A stretch of 64,000 nucleotides of DNA from Vibrio rarus (GTDB lineage: Bacteria; Pseudomonadota; Gammaproteobacteria; Enterobacterales; Vibrionaceae): positions 1,302,001 to 1,366,000 of the forward strand of contig NZ_AP024900.1 of assembly GCF_024347075.1 (NCBI RefSeq). Reading direction: 5' to 3'. How positions within the stretch are numbered: position 1 is the first letter of the stretch; each line of letters begins with the position of its first letter. The notes under the pieces were generated by a model. It made no database searches. It was not told where the DNA came from and saw only the letters and a program-made list of their open reading frames with translations. A program made the translations under genes and the position numbers. Below, piece after piece: positions 54,341-63,952 of the stretch.

Positions 54341-55291
54341 CTAACTACCCTTAACCGGATCAAGAGGGCTAATATAACCACTAGGTTTAAGGGCAAGGAC
54401 GTCACAGTTAATGTGGTCGATGATATTTTCTGCGGTGTTGCCTAAGAAAACGGCGGATAAACCGGTTCTACCTGATGTGCCAAGGACCACGAGTCCAGCG
54501 CCTAATTGTTTGACGGCCTCTGGAATAACATCTTGCGGTAAACCTTGTTCAACAATAGTGTGTTGTTCATCGATACCATACTCTTGGCGCAAGGCTTTCA
54601 TGGATGTTAAGTGGTGACCACGTACTGAATCGGTATAGATGGTAGGGTCAAACTCAGGCAGTTCCACCGTAATATTAGGTGGCGTTACAGGGTAGGAGTT
54701 AACTAAGTGTAACGTCGCGTCAAGGCGCCCAGCAATATCCATCGCTTGTTCAACCATAATGTGGTTGAGCTCAAGGTGGGCTTCAACTTCAGAGCCTACA
54801 TGCACTGACACCACCACATGCCCATTTTCAGGCCAATCATGACTTTTAACGAGCAGTACAGCACATGGGCATTTGCGCATTAAGTGCCAATCTGTAGGGG
54901 TAAATAACACCGATTCTAATAGATCATGTTGGCGTGTTGTTTTCACAACCAATTCAAAGTCATTGGCAAACACTTCACTAATAATGGCTTCATAGGGGCG
55001 ATTATGCCATACCACTTTAATGGCCAGTTCTATGTTGTCATCGTCACGATAAGGTTTCGCTATTTCATTCATCCACAGCTCTCGCTGATGAATGACTCCG
55101 GCACGCATGGCATCGCGTTCATCAGGGGATAGCATCGAAGTCATTTCATAAGAGAAATCATAGATAGCTAGAAAAAAGGTAATCTTACTCGGGGATTTAC
55201 TTTTTTTTCCAATTTGCATGGCACGAGCCAAAGCAGGTTGTTGCTCTGTATCGATATTGGCAACAACCAAGATGTTGTTGTAAATACTCAT
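54341..55291 (-). CDS. uspE: Universal stress protein E
   Basis: Start chosen at ATG 55291, behind AAAGGATGG; the frame is open back to 55327. The 316-residue protein holds two tandem Usp domains: residues 4-150 (YNNILVVANIDTEQQPALAR, ending MRKCPCAVLLVK) and 160-305 (VVSVHVGSEVEAHLELN, with VVLGTSGRTGLSAVFLGNTA as the ATP-loop pattern). UspE protects against DNA damage and affects motility in E. coli. It lies next to fnr, the conserved gammaproteobacterial order. Confidence 0.93.
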   Translation of the reverse strand: MSIYNNILVVANIDTEQQPALARAMQIGKKSKSPSKITFFLAIYDFSYEMTSMLSPDERDAMRAGVIHQRELWMNEIAKPYRDDDNIELAIKVVWHNRPYEAIISEVFANDFELVVKTTRQHDLLESVLFTPTDWHLMRKCPCAVLLVKSHDWPENGHVVVSVHVGSEVEAHLELNHIMVEQAMDIAGRLDATLHLVNSYPVTPPNITVELPEFDPTIYTDSVRGHHLTSMKALRQEYGIDEQHTIVEQGLPQDVIPEAVKQLGAGLVVLGTSGRTGLSAVFLGNTAENIIDHINCDVLALKPSGYISPLDPVKGS

Positions 55292-55465
55292 AGACCATCC
55301 TTTCACTTTATTAATGATTAAATACAATATAACTGTGTTGTAAGGAAAAGAGTTAGATAGTCATCAAAGATTAGGACAAAAACAGAGGAATTATGAGGGC
55401 GTGAAACGAATAAATAGATAAATATGAAGTGGCTACTGTGCTAACCACTTCATATTTAAAGGGTA

Positions 55466-56218
55466 TTAACTACGACAAGCACCCGCCAGTTTAGCTAAAG
55501 CGTCATGGTCATTAATGGTAATGTATTTTCCTTTTACCGCTAAAATATCCGCTTTTTGGAAGCGACCTAACAAGCGACTGATGGTTTCTACAGTAAGGCC
55601 CAAATAATTACCAATGTCTCCACGGGTCATCGTTAGACGAAATTCACGAGGGCTAAAGCCACGTTGTGAGAAACGCTCGGATAGATTGTATAAAAATGCG
55701 GCTAGGCGTTCTTCGGCGTTTTTCTTAGAAAGGAGTAGGATCATATCCTGATCTCCTTTAATTTCGCTGCTCATTAAACGCATTATTTGTTGACGCAATT
55801 TCGGCATTTTGCCAGACAGGTCATCAAGTATTTCATACGGAATTTCACAGACCATAGAGGTTTCAAGTGCTTGAGCAAAACTCGGGTGGCTTTGAGTATT
55901 AATCGCATCGAAACCAACTAAATCACCGGCTAAGTGGAAGGCAGTGATTTGCTCGTCACCTTGCTCTGTAATGGTGTAACTCTTGATAGTACCTGAACGA
56001 ATTGCATACAAAGACTTCAATTCATCACCGGCTTTAAACAGCTCTTGGTTTTTTTGAATTGGCTTTTTACGCTCGATGATCTGATCAAGCTGATCAAGTT
56101 CTGTATCATTAAGCGTAAACGGTATACACAGTTGTGAGATGCTGCAGTCTTGGCAGTGAATAGCACAACCGCCGGACTGTATACGTTTTGTTGCTGGTTT
56201 TTCAGTATTAATAATCAT
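55466..56218 (-). CDS. fnr: Oxygen-sensing regulator FNR
   Basis: Start chosen at ATG 56218 ([17 protein letters not shown]), giving 250 residues, the family length. The [4Fe-4S] ligands are in [16 protein letters not shown], with the fourth ligand in [11 protein letters not shown] cNMP-type beta barrel, dimer helix and HTH ([20 protein letters not shown], with E-x-x-S-R for TTGAT recognition) follow. When oxygen is low the dimer activates or represses target promoters, including cbb3 oxidase genes in many bacteria. A likely FNR box is in its own promoter. Confidence 0.96.
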   Translation of the reverse strand: MIINTEKPATKRIQSGGCAIHCQDCSISQLCIPFTLNDTELDQLDQIIERKKPIQKNQELFKAGDELKSLYAIRSGTIKSYTITEQGDEQITAFHLAGDLVGFDAINTQSHPSFAQALETSMVCEIPYEILDDLSGKMPKLRQQIMRLMSSEIKGDQDMILLLSKKNAEERLAAFLYNLSERFSQRGFSPREFRLTMTRGDIGNYLGLTVETISRLLGRFQKADILAVKGKYITINDHDALAKLAGACRS

Positions 56219-56237
56219 ACTTTTAACACATATAAAA

Positions 56238-56251
56238 TTGACATACATCAA
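56238..56251 (-). promoter_or_regulatory. FNR box in fnr promoter
   Basis: On the minus strand TTGATGTATGTCAA, one mismatch from the FNR consensus TTGAT-N4-ATCAA, ending 20 bp upstream of the fnr start codon. The E. coli fnr promoter has a similar box used for self-repression. The position close to the start fits repression. Confidence 0.75.
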
Positions 56252-56326
56252 TATATTAGCACTATAGGGCACAAATGGATAGCAGTATAATGACTCGATA
56301 TCTCAACTATTACTCTCATTTTTGAC

Positions 56327-56989
56327 CTAAATAACAAAGCTGAGTAGTGAATAGATAGCGTAAACAATCATTAAGCAGGCAATTGTGCGACGAATGAGTA
56401 ATTGACTTATAAATTTAGAAAACCGGGCTGCGCTGGTTCCGATCAGTAACATTGCAGGTAAGGTACCTAAACCAAAACACCCCATAATAAGCAGTCCATT
56501 CACCGCGCTACCAGACACGGCGGCCCAACTTAGCATGGAGTAGACCATACCGCAGGGAATCCAACCCCATACAACCCCCACAGGATAGGCATACCATACT
56601 GAGCGCAGTGGTAACATGCGCGAGGCGATGGGAGATAATTGTTTCCAGATGCTTTGGCCGAGCTTTTCAATTTTGAGTAAGCCATTCCACCACTGACCTA
56701 AGTAAAGGCCTAAGATAAGGATCATTAAGGCCGCCATCACGCGCAATGCCCCAAGAAAATCGGTGGATTGAAATAGAGTCGCACTATTGGCGACAGTGCC
56801 ACCAATGAGCGCGCCTACCAATAGATAGGAGGAGATGCGCCCTAAGTTGTACAGCAAAGTCACATAAAAAGCGTTGTGCCGACCATTGAGGGCAACAGCG
56901 CTGGCGATACCGCCACACATTCCCATACAGTGCCCAGCCCCTGCAATACCGATTAAAAAAGCCCCAATCCAGTCAATATTTGCCATCAT
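56327..56989 (-). CDS. SafE/TauE-like cytochrome-biogenesis membrane protein
   Basis: A 220-residue inner-membrane protein with six hydrophobic segments. GIAGAGHCMGMCGGIASAV at the start (His and two Cys) and NLGRISSYLLVGALIGG later are marks of the DsbD-like/SafE family that accompanies cco genes in vibrios. It probably handles copper or a thiol for cbb3 assembly. Start 56989 overlaps the ccoS stop (ATGA); the alternative start is 56986. Confidence 0.85.
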   Translation of the reverse strand: MMANIDWIGAFLIGIAGAGHCMGMCGGIASAVALNGRHNAFYVTLLYNLGRISSYLLVGALIGGTVANSATLFQSTDFLGALRVMAALMILILGLYLGQWWNGLLKIEKLGQSIWKQLSPIASRMLPLRSVWYAYPVGVVWGWIPCGMVYSMLSWAAVSGSAVNGLLIMGCFGLGTLPAMLLIGTSAARFSKFISQLLIRRTIACLMIVYAIYSLLSFVI

Positions 56990-57162
56990 GGTTGCTTTTT
57001 ATTGTCGTTCTTGTTGGGCATTTCGTCTTCCTCAAACAAAATATTATGACCTTGCCGATCTAAGTCTTCAAATTGCTCGGTCTTAACTGCCCATAGAAAC
57101 ACGGCCACGGCGATGGCGACCAGTAGGATTGCTATGGGGATCAGAATGTATAGACTTTCCAT
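56986..57162 (-). CDS. ccoS: cbb3 oxidase assembly protein CcoS
   Basis: A 58-residue protein that begins MESLYILIPIAILLVAIAVA, the typical CcoS membrane helix, then FLWAVKTEQFEDLDRQGHNI and an acidic/basic tail. CcoS is needed for correct cofactor loading of cbb3 oxidase. It overlaps the end of ccoI by 80 nt and the following gene by 4 nt, so it is tightly co-translated. The ccoI overlap is unusually long. Confidence 0.92.
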   Translation of the reverse strand: MESLYILIPIAILLVAIAVAVFLWAVKTEQFEDLDRQGHNILFEEDEMPNKNDNKKQP

Positions 57163-59527
57163 TTTTATTTAGTAATCTCAGTGAGTTAGTGACTACGATG
57201 ATAGAGCTGGCAGACATGCCTACTACCGCAATGTAGGGGGCAACGAGTCCGCAGACCGCCAAAGGTAAAATCAACAGGTTATAGCCTAAGGACCAAGCTA
57301 AGTTTTCTCGAATAATTTTTCGGGTTTTAATGGCAAGGGTACGTGCTTCGATTAATTTATCTAATCTATCCCCAAGTAACACCATATCGGCGGAAGATTT
57401 AGCCACATCGGTACCGCCCCCCATAGCCACAGATAAATGTGCCCCGGCAAGTGTTGGTGCATCGTTAATCCCATCGCCGATCATCAAAGTAATGTTAGAT
57501 TGAGGCAGACTGTGTAAATAATTGAGCTTACCTTCTGGAGTCACACCAGAAACCAAGGTGTCTATAGCCAATTGCTGTGCCACTGGCTTAGCATTGATGT
57601 GATTATCACCGGTGAGCAATGTGGTGCTAATGCCCAGTTGCTTGAGGGAGGCGATAAAATCTTGGCTACTATGACGCATGGGATCGCGATAAGTAAAAGC
57701 GGCTGCTAGTGTGCCATCGATAGACAAGTACACGGTATGGGGCTGGGCTAAAACCGTCGAATCACACACAAAGGCATGACTGCCAATCTTACACTGCAAT
57801 CCATTGATAACACCGCTAAGCCCTAAACCAATATGATTTTCAATGGCTTCGGCTGTGGTTGACTCATCTAAATAGGGACGAAAGGCGGCCGCTATCGGGT
57901 GATTTGCATGGGATTCAAGGCGGGCGGCCATGGCTAATACTTGTGGCGTTGTCCATGTTGCAAAAGTATCGGTTTTGGCCAAACAGACTTTGCCTTCCGT
58001 TAACGTCCCCGTTTTATCCACGATCACATGGTTGACTTTACATAAGGTTTCGATGGCGTGCGCTTTACGCAACAAAATCCCCAGTTCGCCCATTCGCGAG
58101 GTAGAGCAGGTGATGGCGGTTGGCGTCGCCAGAGAGAGGGCGCAAGGACAGGTGGCAACCAGTACAGCGAGCATAATCCAAAAAGCATCTTGCGGTTGAT
58201 TTTGTTGCCAGTAAAAGTAGGTACAAGCGGCAATAATGAGAATGACTGCCACAAAATAACGGGCTACAACATCAGCAATTTCAGCAATTTTAGGCTTGGT
58301 GGTTTGCGCTTCATCTTGCAAACGAACAATGTTGGCGATCATGCTCTCTTGTTTGGTACAAGCCACCTGCAAAGTGAAGGTCTGTTCGCCATTGATGGTT
58401 CCTGCATATACGTTATCCCCAGCATTTTTCTTTACATGTAAGGACTCACCGGTGAGCATAGACTCGTCCACATATACCTCTTTGTCTAGGACGGTGCCAT
58501 CGGCAGGGACATGTTCACCGGCTAACACGCGAACGTTATCGCCAATGTTTAGGGTTTTAACCGGAATTTGCTTACCATCTTCTAATGTGGCCATAGCGGG
58601 AACCAATTTAAGTAGGTTAGCACTGGCCGCGGCCGCTTTTCTACGTGCGCGCATTTCTAAAAAACGTCCCAGTAGTAAGAAAAAGGTGAACATAGAAATG
58701 GATTCAAAAAACACCTCACCACTTTGGGTGAAAGTGGCGATTAAGCTGGCTACATAAGCAAAGATAAGGGCGATAGACACGGGGACATCCATACCCAATG
58801 TGCGCGCTTTTAAACTGCGCCATGCATTGGTATAAAAAGGCAAGGCGGAGTAGAGCAATACCGGGGTGGCAAAGATTAAGCTCACCACACGAAAGTAGTG
58901 TTTAAACTCAGGTTCTAAGTGACCGAAAACCTCTAGATATAAAGCCACAGCTAACATCATAACTTGCATAGTGGCAAGGCCTGCAATACCCAGTTTATAT
59001 AGGTATTGTTTCATGGCGCGGTAATAACTTTCTTCTTGTTTATCGGCTTCGAAAGGGGCGGCTTTATAGCCTAACTTATGAATGACATTGAGCAGTTCGC
59101 TGAGTTTAGTTTGAGTGGTATCCCAAGCCAATAAAGCGCGATGAGTGGCGGTATTGACGCGAATTTGCACCACTCCTTGGCGAGCATTCATCTGTTTTTC
59201 GATAAGCCAAGCACAAGCGGCGCAGGATACCCCTTCGAGTGACAGTGTCACCTCGGAGATGTGTTGTTTATTGCGCACAAACTCTGCCTGAACGTGTTCA
59301 TTATCGTAATGTATTAACGATTGCAGTTGTTCAGGAACCAGATCAACCCGTTCGGCTTTTTCTGTTCGGTATTGATAATACGAGCTCAAACCACTGTCAA
59401 CGATGGTTTGCGCGACAGATTCACAGCCAGGACAACACATTGCTCTTGAAGCATCAAGAATAGTGACGCAATAGTTGGTGTTTTCTGGTACATCTTCACC
59501 GCAGTGGTAACACGATTTATCCATCAT
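57083..59527 (-). CDS. ccoI: Copper-exporting P-type ATPase CcoI
   Basis: An 814-residue P1B-type ATPase. An N-terminal metal-binding region has SCYHCGED and MCCPGCESV, followed by an HMA domain (EGVSCAACAWLIEKQ). Eight membrane helices include ATCPCALSLATPTA (CPC copper site). Phosphorylation DKTGT, TGES and GDGINDAPTL are intact. It supplies copper for cbb3 assembly. The C-terminal 25 residues (beginning about SIHSDPHSNPTGRHRRG) are read in the region that encodes ccoS in another frame, an extension beyond the usual TNSLRL end. Confidence 0.95.
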   Translation of the reverse strand: MMDKSCYHCGEDVPENTNYCVTILDASRAMCCPGCESVAQTIVDSGLSSYYQYRTEKAERVDLVPEQLQSLIHYDNEHVQAEFVRNKQHISEVTLSLEGVSCAACAWLIEKQMNARQGVVQIRVNTATHRALLAWDTTQTKLSELLNVIHKLGYKAAPFEADKQEESYYRAMKQYLYKLGIAGLATMQVMMLAVALYLEVFGHLEPEFKHYFRVVSLIFATPVLLYSALPFYTNAWRSLKARTLGMDVPVSIALIFAYVASLIATFTQSGEVFFESISMFTFFLLLGRFLEMRARRKAAAASANLLKLVPAMATLEDGKQIPVKTLNIGDNVRVLAGEHVPADGTVLDKEVYVDESMLTGESLHVKKNAGDNVYAGTINGEQTFTLQVACTKQESMIANIVRLQDEAQTTKPKIAEIADVVARYFVAVILIIAACTYFYWQQNQPQDAFWIMLAVLVATCPCALSLATPTAITCSTSRMGELGILLRKAHAIETLCKVNHVIVDKTGTLTEGKVCLAKTDTFATWTTPQVLAMAARLESHANHPIAAAFRPYLDESTTAEAIENHIGLGLSGVINGLQCKIGSHAFVCDSTVLAQPHTVYLSIDGTLAAAFTYRDPMRHSSQDFIASLKQLGISTTLLTGDNHINAKPVAQQLAIDTLVSGVTPEGKLNYLHSLPQSNITLMIGDGINDAPTLAGAHLSVAMGGGTDVAKSSADMVLLGDRLDKLIEARTLAIKTRKIIRENLAWSLGYNLLILPLAVCGLVAPYIAVVGMSASSIIVVTNSLRLLNKNGKSIHSDPHSNPTGRHRRGRVSMGS

Positions 59528-60009
59528 AATGAGTTCGTCAAAGGGGCTGGGGTGGTGCTAGGGAAAGTCATGCGACCTTGGATCAACCAATGTTTATCAT
59601 GGGGTCTTAGTTCCATAAACCAGGGGCCTTGTAAAGGCGCATCAAGATGCACTTTATAGGTGCCAGATGGGGTGGCAGTGGCCAGGTAATGAAAGTCTCT
59701 ATCTGGTAATGTACGGTGCGAAAACTCGATACCAATTGCAGGGAAAGTGGCTAATTGACCTTTATCAAATTCAATAATAATGTCGTTATTTGCCGAATAC
59801 ACTACCGCTGAAAGATTGAGATCATTGGCGACAGTGACTTTAGATAAGTCGATATTGATCCCTTTTCCTTTTTTATAGTAATCCTCGGAAACTAAAGAAA
59901 CCGTATGTTGTGACAATATGTAGACCCTAAGTAGGGTGCCAAATATGGTCGTTAGGATAATAAGTAAAATAAACCAAGCCCAAAACTGCTTATACCAAGG
60001 CTTTACCAT
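59524..60009 (-). CDS. ccoH: cbb3 oxidase assembly protein CcoH (FixH family)
   Basis: A 161-residue protein with one membrane helix (WFILLIILTTIFGTLLRVYI) and a periplasmic FixH domain (SEDYYKKGKGINIDLSKV and YKVHLDAPLQGPWFMELRP). It is required for cbb3 assembly. Its stop overlaps the ccoI start, and its start lies 75 bp after ccoP, so ccoNOQP and ccoHIS look like one transcription direction. Confidence 0.92.
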   Translation of the reverse strand: MVKPWYKQFWAWFILLIILTTIFGTLLRVYILSQHTVSLVSEDYYKKGKGINIDLSKVTVANDLNLSAVVYSANNDIIIEFDKGQLATFPAIGIEFSHRTLPDRDFHYLATATPSGTYKVHLDAPLQGPWFMELRPHDKHWLIQGRMTFPSTTPAPLTNSL

Positions 60010-60084
60010 AAAAAAGTTCTCTAATTAAATAGGTGAGTATAAAGAAGTGCAGCCCCTATGACAGCAGGGGCTGTGATTAGATTG

Positions 60085-61065
60085 TTACTCTTTGCTAGGG
60101 GCGCTAAGACTCCAAACATAGGCAGAAACCAATTGGACTTTTTCTTCGCCCAAAATATCTTTCCATGCAGGCATGACACCCAAACGACCATTGGCTACGG
60201 TTTCGGTGACAGCGGCGCGGGAGTCACCATACAACCAATTATTGTCGGTGAGATCAGGGGCGCCAAGTGCGGGGTTACCTTTACCATCGGTGCCATGACA
60301 AGCCGCACACACTACGAATCGAGACTTTCCTGCTGCCGCTTCCCGAGCATTCACTTTACGACCCGACAGGGAGAGCGTATAGGTGACGACTTCTTTCACG
60401 CCGTCCTCTCCTAATACGTCTATCCATGGTGGCATCTCGCCGATACGTCCATCCATGACGGTGCTAACAATGGCGTCCGGCTCACCGCCGTATAACCAAG
60501 CGTTATCGGTTAGGTTAGGGAAGCCTAGTTGGCCACGAGCATCCGAGCCGTGGCATTGAGAGCAGTTTTGTAAGAACAAACGTTGTCCCACTTTTACCGC
60601 TTCGTCATTGTTTGCAATGTCAGGAATTGAGCGCAATGCTTGGCCGTCATCGGTTTTAGCCATTTTACTAAATGCCTCACCAAAATGGCTATCGGCATCA
60701 CCGAGCTCCTTCGCGTATTGGTCAAGTTGTTTATTCTGCTGGGCACGAGCAATAGAGGCTTTAGATTCCTCAAGACTGGTGACGGTTTGATCAGAACTTT
60801 GCCAACCCAGCAATCCTTTGTAATTACCAAGCCCTGGGTAAAGGGCAAGGTAGACCACAGAAAAAACGATGGTTGCAATGAATAAGTAGGTCCACCATTT
60901 AGGTAGATCATTGTTATTCTCACGAATACCATCGTATTCATGGCCCATATCTTCACCTGCAGGGACGCCCATGCGGTCTTTCACACACCAGCGAAGAATA
61001 ACGGCAACACCAATCAAGGTTCCGATGGTGATGATGGTTATCCAAAGACTCCAGAATGTACTCAT
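60085..61065 (-). CDS. ccoP: cbb3 oxidase diheme cytochrome subunit CcoP
   Basis: A 326-residue protein with two N-terminal membrane helices (WSLWITIITIGTLIGVAVIL and a second near 55-75) and two periplasmic c-type domains, CSQCHG and CAACHG, each with a late Met ligand (GRIGEMPPW and GRLGVMPAW). It passes electrons to CcoO and CcoN. Its start overlaps the ccoQ stop in TAATG. Confidence 0.96.
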   Translation of the reverse strand: MSTFWSLWITIITIGTLIGVAVILRWCVKDRMGVPAGEDMGHEYDGIRENNNDLPKWWTYLFIATIVFSVVYLALYPGLGNYKGLLGWQSSDQTVTSLEESKASIARAQQNKQLDQYAKELGDADSHFGEAFSKMAKTDDGQALRSIPDIANNDEAVKVGQRLFLQNCSQCHGSDARGQLGFPNLTDNAWLYGGEPDAIVSTVMDGRIGEMPPWIDVLGEDGVKEVVTYTLSLSGRKVNAREAAAGKSRFVVCAACHGTDGKGNPALGAPDLTDNNWLYGDSRAAVTETVANGRLGVMPAWKDILGEEKVQLVSAYVWSLSAPSKE

Positions 61066-61238
61066 TATTTAGTCTCTCCTTGCTGCTCTTTTTTGGGGCT
61101 GCGTTCGTCCGCAAAAATGAGATTTGCGTCTTCTTCAAAGCGTGCTTTACGGCTTTTACCGAAAGCCCACCACACAACACCGGCAAAACAGACAAATAGT
61201 AGAATTGTCCAAATGCTGTGAATCACACTGATATCCAT
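61065..61238 (-). CDS. ccoQ: cbb3 oxidase subunit CcoQ
   Basis: A 57-residue protein, MDISVIHSIWTILLFVCFAG and then a basic-to-acidic tail (FGKSRKARFEED). A single membrane helix and the position between ccoO and ccoP identify CcoQ, which stabilises the complex. It starts 10 bp after the ccoO stop. Confidence 0.92.
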   Translation of the reverse strand: MDISVIHSIWTILLFVCFAGVVWWAFGKSRKARFEEDANLIFADERSPKKEQQGETK

Positions 61239-61247
61239 ATCTGCTCC

Positions 61248-61868
61248 TTACTTCATTGCATGGCCGAGAGACTGAAGATAAGCAATTAGAGCTTCCATTT
61301 CTGTTTTGCCGGCTACATCTTGTTGTGCTGATGCAACTTGCTCGTCAGTGTAGGGAACACCAAATTGATTCTTGAATATCTCAAGTTTCTTTTGGGTTAA
61401 CTTGCCGTCCAGTACATTTTCTTCTAGCCAAGGAAAGCCGGGCATGTTCGACTCAGGAACCAGCTCCCTAGGGTTGATTAAATGAACACGGTGCCACTCA
61501 TCTGAATAACGACCGCCAACACGGGCTAAATCAGGGCCAGTACGTTTAGAACCCCATAAAAATGGGTGCTCCCAGACACTTTCACCGGCAACGGAGTAGT
61601 GGCCATAACGTTCTGTTTCAGAGCGAAAAGGACGGATCATTTGGCTGTGACATACACTACAGCCTTCACGAATGTAAATATCACGTCCTTCCATTTCCAA
61701 GGCCGAGTAAACCCGTAGATTTTTTACCGGCTCTGTAGTTTGTTTTTGGAAAATCAAAGGGGTGATTTCTACCAAGGCCCCTAAGCTGATTGCAAAAACA
61801 ATCAATATAGCCATCAAACCAACGTTTTTCTCAACGAGCTCGTGGCGATTTTTTGAATTGTTAGCCAT
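61248..61868 (-). CDS. ccoO: cbb3 oxidase monoheme cytochrome subunit CcoO
   Basis: A 206-residue protein with an N-terminal anchor helix ([20 protein letters not shown]) and one c-type heme site, [18 protein letters not shown]; the distal Met is in ESNMPGFPW. Length and sequence are typical of CcoO/FixO. It is 11 bp after ccoN. Confidence 0.96.
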   Translation of the reverse strand: MANNSKNRHELVEKNVGLMAILIVFAISLGALVEITPLIFQKQTTEPVKNLRVYSALEMEGRDIYIREGCSVCHSQMIRPFRSETERYGHYSVAGESVWEHPFLWGSKRTGPDLARVGGRYSDEWHRVHLINPRELVPESNMPGFPWLEENVLDGKLTQKKLEIFKNQFGVPYTDEQVASAQQDVAGKTEMEALIAYLQSLGHAMK

Positions 61869-61879
61869 ATCAAAATCTC

Positions 61880-63316
61880 CTATTGTGCCGGTTGAGGCAC
61901 AGCTTTAAGGCTGTCCTTTGGGGCTTTGATGGTCTTATAGGTGTTGTAGGCCATTAAGAACATTCCTGATAAGAATATGGCGCCGCCAATAAAGCGAACC
62001 GTGTAGTAGGGGTAAGAGGCTTGCACGGACTCAACAAAGCTGTAAGTTAATGTGCCATCAGCGTTCACGCTACGCCACATAAGACCTTGCATTACCCCTG
62101 AGATCCACATTGCGACTATGTACAATACGGTACCCACAGTAGCTAACCAGAAGTGCACGTTAATCAGACCAACAGAGTACATACGCTCTTGTCCAAACAA
62201 CTTCGGCACTAAGTGATAAACAGAACCAATGGAGACCATAGCTACCCAGCCTAATGCGCCTGAGTGTACGTGGCCGATAGTCCAGTCGGTGTAGTGTGAA
62301 AGAGCGTTGACGGTTTTGATTGCCATCATTGGGCCTTCAAAGGTAGACATTCCATAGAAAGACAAGGACACAATCAAGAAGCGTAAAATAGGATCATAAC
62401 GCAGCTTATGCCAAGCACCAGATAGGGTCATAATACCGTTGATCATGCCACCCCATGAAGGAGCAAACAGCACCAAAGACATCACCATACCCAGAGACTG
62501 AGTCCAGTCAGGAAGTGCGGTGTAATGAAGATGGTGGGGGCCTGCCCATATGTACAGTGACACTAGAGCCCAAAAGTGAACAATTGAAAGACGGTATGAA
62601 TAAACGGGGCGTTCAGCTTGTTTAGGGACAAAATAGTACATCATACCGAGGAAGCCTGCGGTAAGAAGGAAACCCACAGCATTATGGCCGTACCACCACT
62701 GCACCATGGCATCCACAGCACCGGAGTACACCGAGTAGGATTTCATGCCAGAGACGGGAATGGCGAGGCTATTGACAATATGCAGTACCGCAACGGTCAA
62801 TATAAAGGCACCAAAGAACCAGTTAGCCACATAAATATGCGATGTTTTCCGCTTGATGAGAGTACCAAAGAAGACGACGGCATACGCCACCCAAACGATA
62901 GTGATTGCGATATCGATTGGCCACTCTAGTTCCGCATACTCTTTACCTGAGGTAAAACCTAAAGGCAATGAAATGGCGGCGGATAAAATGATCGCCTGCC
63001 AACCCCAGAAGGTGAATGCCACTAGTGGGCCACCAAACAGACGAGCTTGACAGGTACGTTGAACCACATAATAAGATGTGGCGAATAGGGCGCTTGTACC
63101 AAACGCAAAAATAACCGCGTTTGTATGAAGCGGTCGTAGACGAGAGTAGGTTAACCACGGCGTATCAAAGTTGAGCTGTGGCCAAACCAACTGAGCGGCA
63201 ATCAAAACACCCACACCCATGCCGACAATACCCCAGAGAATGGTCACTAAGGTAAATTGACGTACAACGGTGTAGTTGTAGTTTTGTTCAAGCTGCTGTT
63301 CTTGGCTCATTTGCAT
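61880..63316 (-). CDS. ccoN: cbb3 oxidase catalytic subunit CcoN
   Basis: A 478-residue heme-copper oxidase subunit I with twelve membrane helices. His ligands lie in [33 protein letters not shown] and [11 protein letters not shown]. It reduces O2 with high affinity and pumps protons. An alternative start is 63310. The operon promoter lies in 63317-63565; I could not place a consensus FNR box there, although fnr is nearby and regulation by FNR is usual for this enzyme. Confidence 0.96.
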   Translation of the reverse strand: MQMSQEQQLEQNYNYTVVRQFTLVTILWGIVGMGVGVLIAAQLVWPQLNFDTPWLTYSRLRPLHTNAVIFAFGTSALFATSYYVVQRTCQARLFGGPLVAFTFWGWQAIILSAAISLPLGFTSGKEYAELEWPIDIAITIVWVAYAVVFFGTLIKRKTSHIYVANWFFGAFILTVAVLHIVNSLAIPVSGMKSYSVYSGAVDAMVQWWYGHNAVGFLLTAGFLGMMYYFVPKQAERPVYSYRLSIVHFWALVSLYIWAGPHHLHYTALPDWTQSLGMVMSLVLFAPSWGGMINGIMTLSGAWHKLRYDPILRFLIVSLSFYGMSTFEGPMMAIKTVNALSHYTDWTIGHVHSGALGWVAMVSIGSVYHLVPKLFGQERMYSVGLINVHFWLATVGTVLYIVAMWISGVMQGLMWRSVNADGTLTYSFVESVQASYPYYTVRFIGGAIFLSGMFLMAYNTYKTIKAPKDSLKAVPQPAQ

Positions 63317-63565
63317 GCTTCCAATTATTAATAACTACACTTTTCCAACACAACGCCAACAAGTTGACGCAACGACAAATATCACCAAAAACAATAGAAA
63401 ATGAGTTAAAGTGGCTCAAATTCATAAAAACCATTTTAATAGCGATATTAACAGTAAGAATTATACGGATTTAACATTTGAATGACAGAGACTTAACGAA
63501 CTGAATCCATAGAGTTTTACTATTTAATGTAAAAAGTTTGAAGTTTGTTACAAAGGAAGAAATTT

Positions 63566-63934
63566 ATGGCTGCGGAAAAAATCACCAAAGGGCGTTTAAT
63601 TCAGATTGTTGTGACTTTATCGGTGCTTATCGCTGTTTTTAGTTGGCGAACAATTCAACACTCATCGACAAATGCGACTCATTACCAACAATGTTGGACG
63701 CAACAACCGTGTGAGATACGATTAGGTGAGACTCTGTACCGTTTAAGGTTAAGTGAAAGTAACACTGAATTTAGTGTGATAACAGATCAAATAGGAGGAA
63801 ATAAGGCTTTAATCCACTATTATGGTGCAAGCTATCAAATCTCAACACTTATCCCTATAGATAGTGACAAACCTTTACAGTTTACTATGGATAATGAAGA
63901 GAATAGTGTACGTGTGGTTGTTAATAAAAAGTAA
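63566..63934 (+). CDS. Unknown small membrane-anchored protein
   Basis: Start chosen at ATG 63566, behind AAAGGAAGAA; the frame is open back to 63545. The 122-residue product has one membrane helix (LIQIVVTLSVLIAVFSW) and a small exported domain with two Cys (QQCWTQQPCEIRLG) and strand-rich sequence. It is divergent from ccoN. I recall small conserved proteins of this type beside cco operons in vibrios; function unknown. Confidence 0.7.
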   Translation: MAAEKITKGRLIQIVVTLSVLIAVFSWRTIQHSSTNATHYQQCWTQQPCEIRLGETLYRLRLSESNTEFSVITDQIGGNKALIHYYGASYQISTLIPIDSDKPLQFTMDNEENSVRVVVNKK

Positions 63935-63952
63935 ATAAACAGGGCGAGGGCA

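Noticed and set aside
58058..58757. Plus-strand open frames opposite ccoI
   Set aside because: Antisense shadows of the P-type ATPase, without ribosome sites or family features.
63364..63378. FNR-like site upstream of ccoN (TTGAC...GACAA)
   Set aside because: The half-sites are separated by 5 bp, not the required 4, and both deviate from consensus; no matching -10 element at the expected distance.
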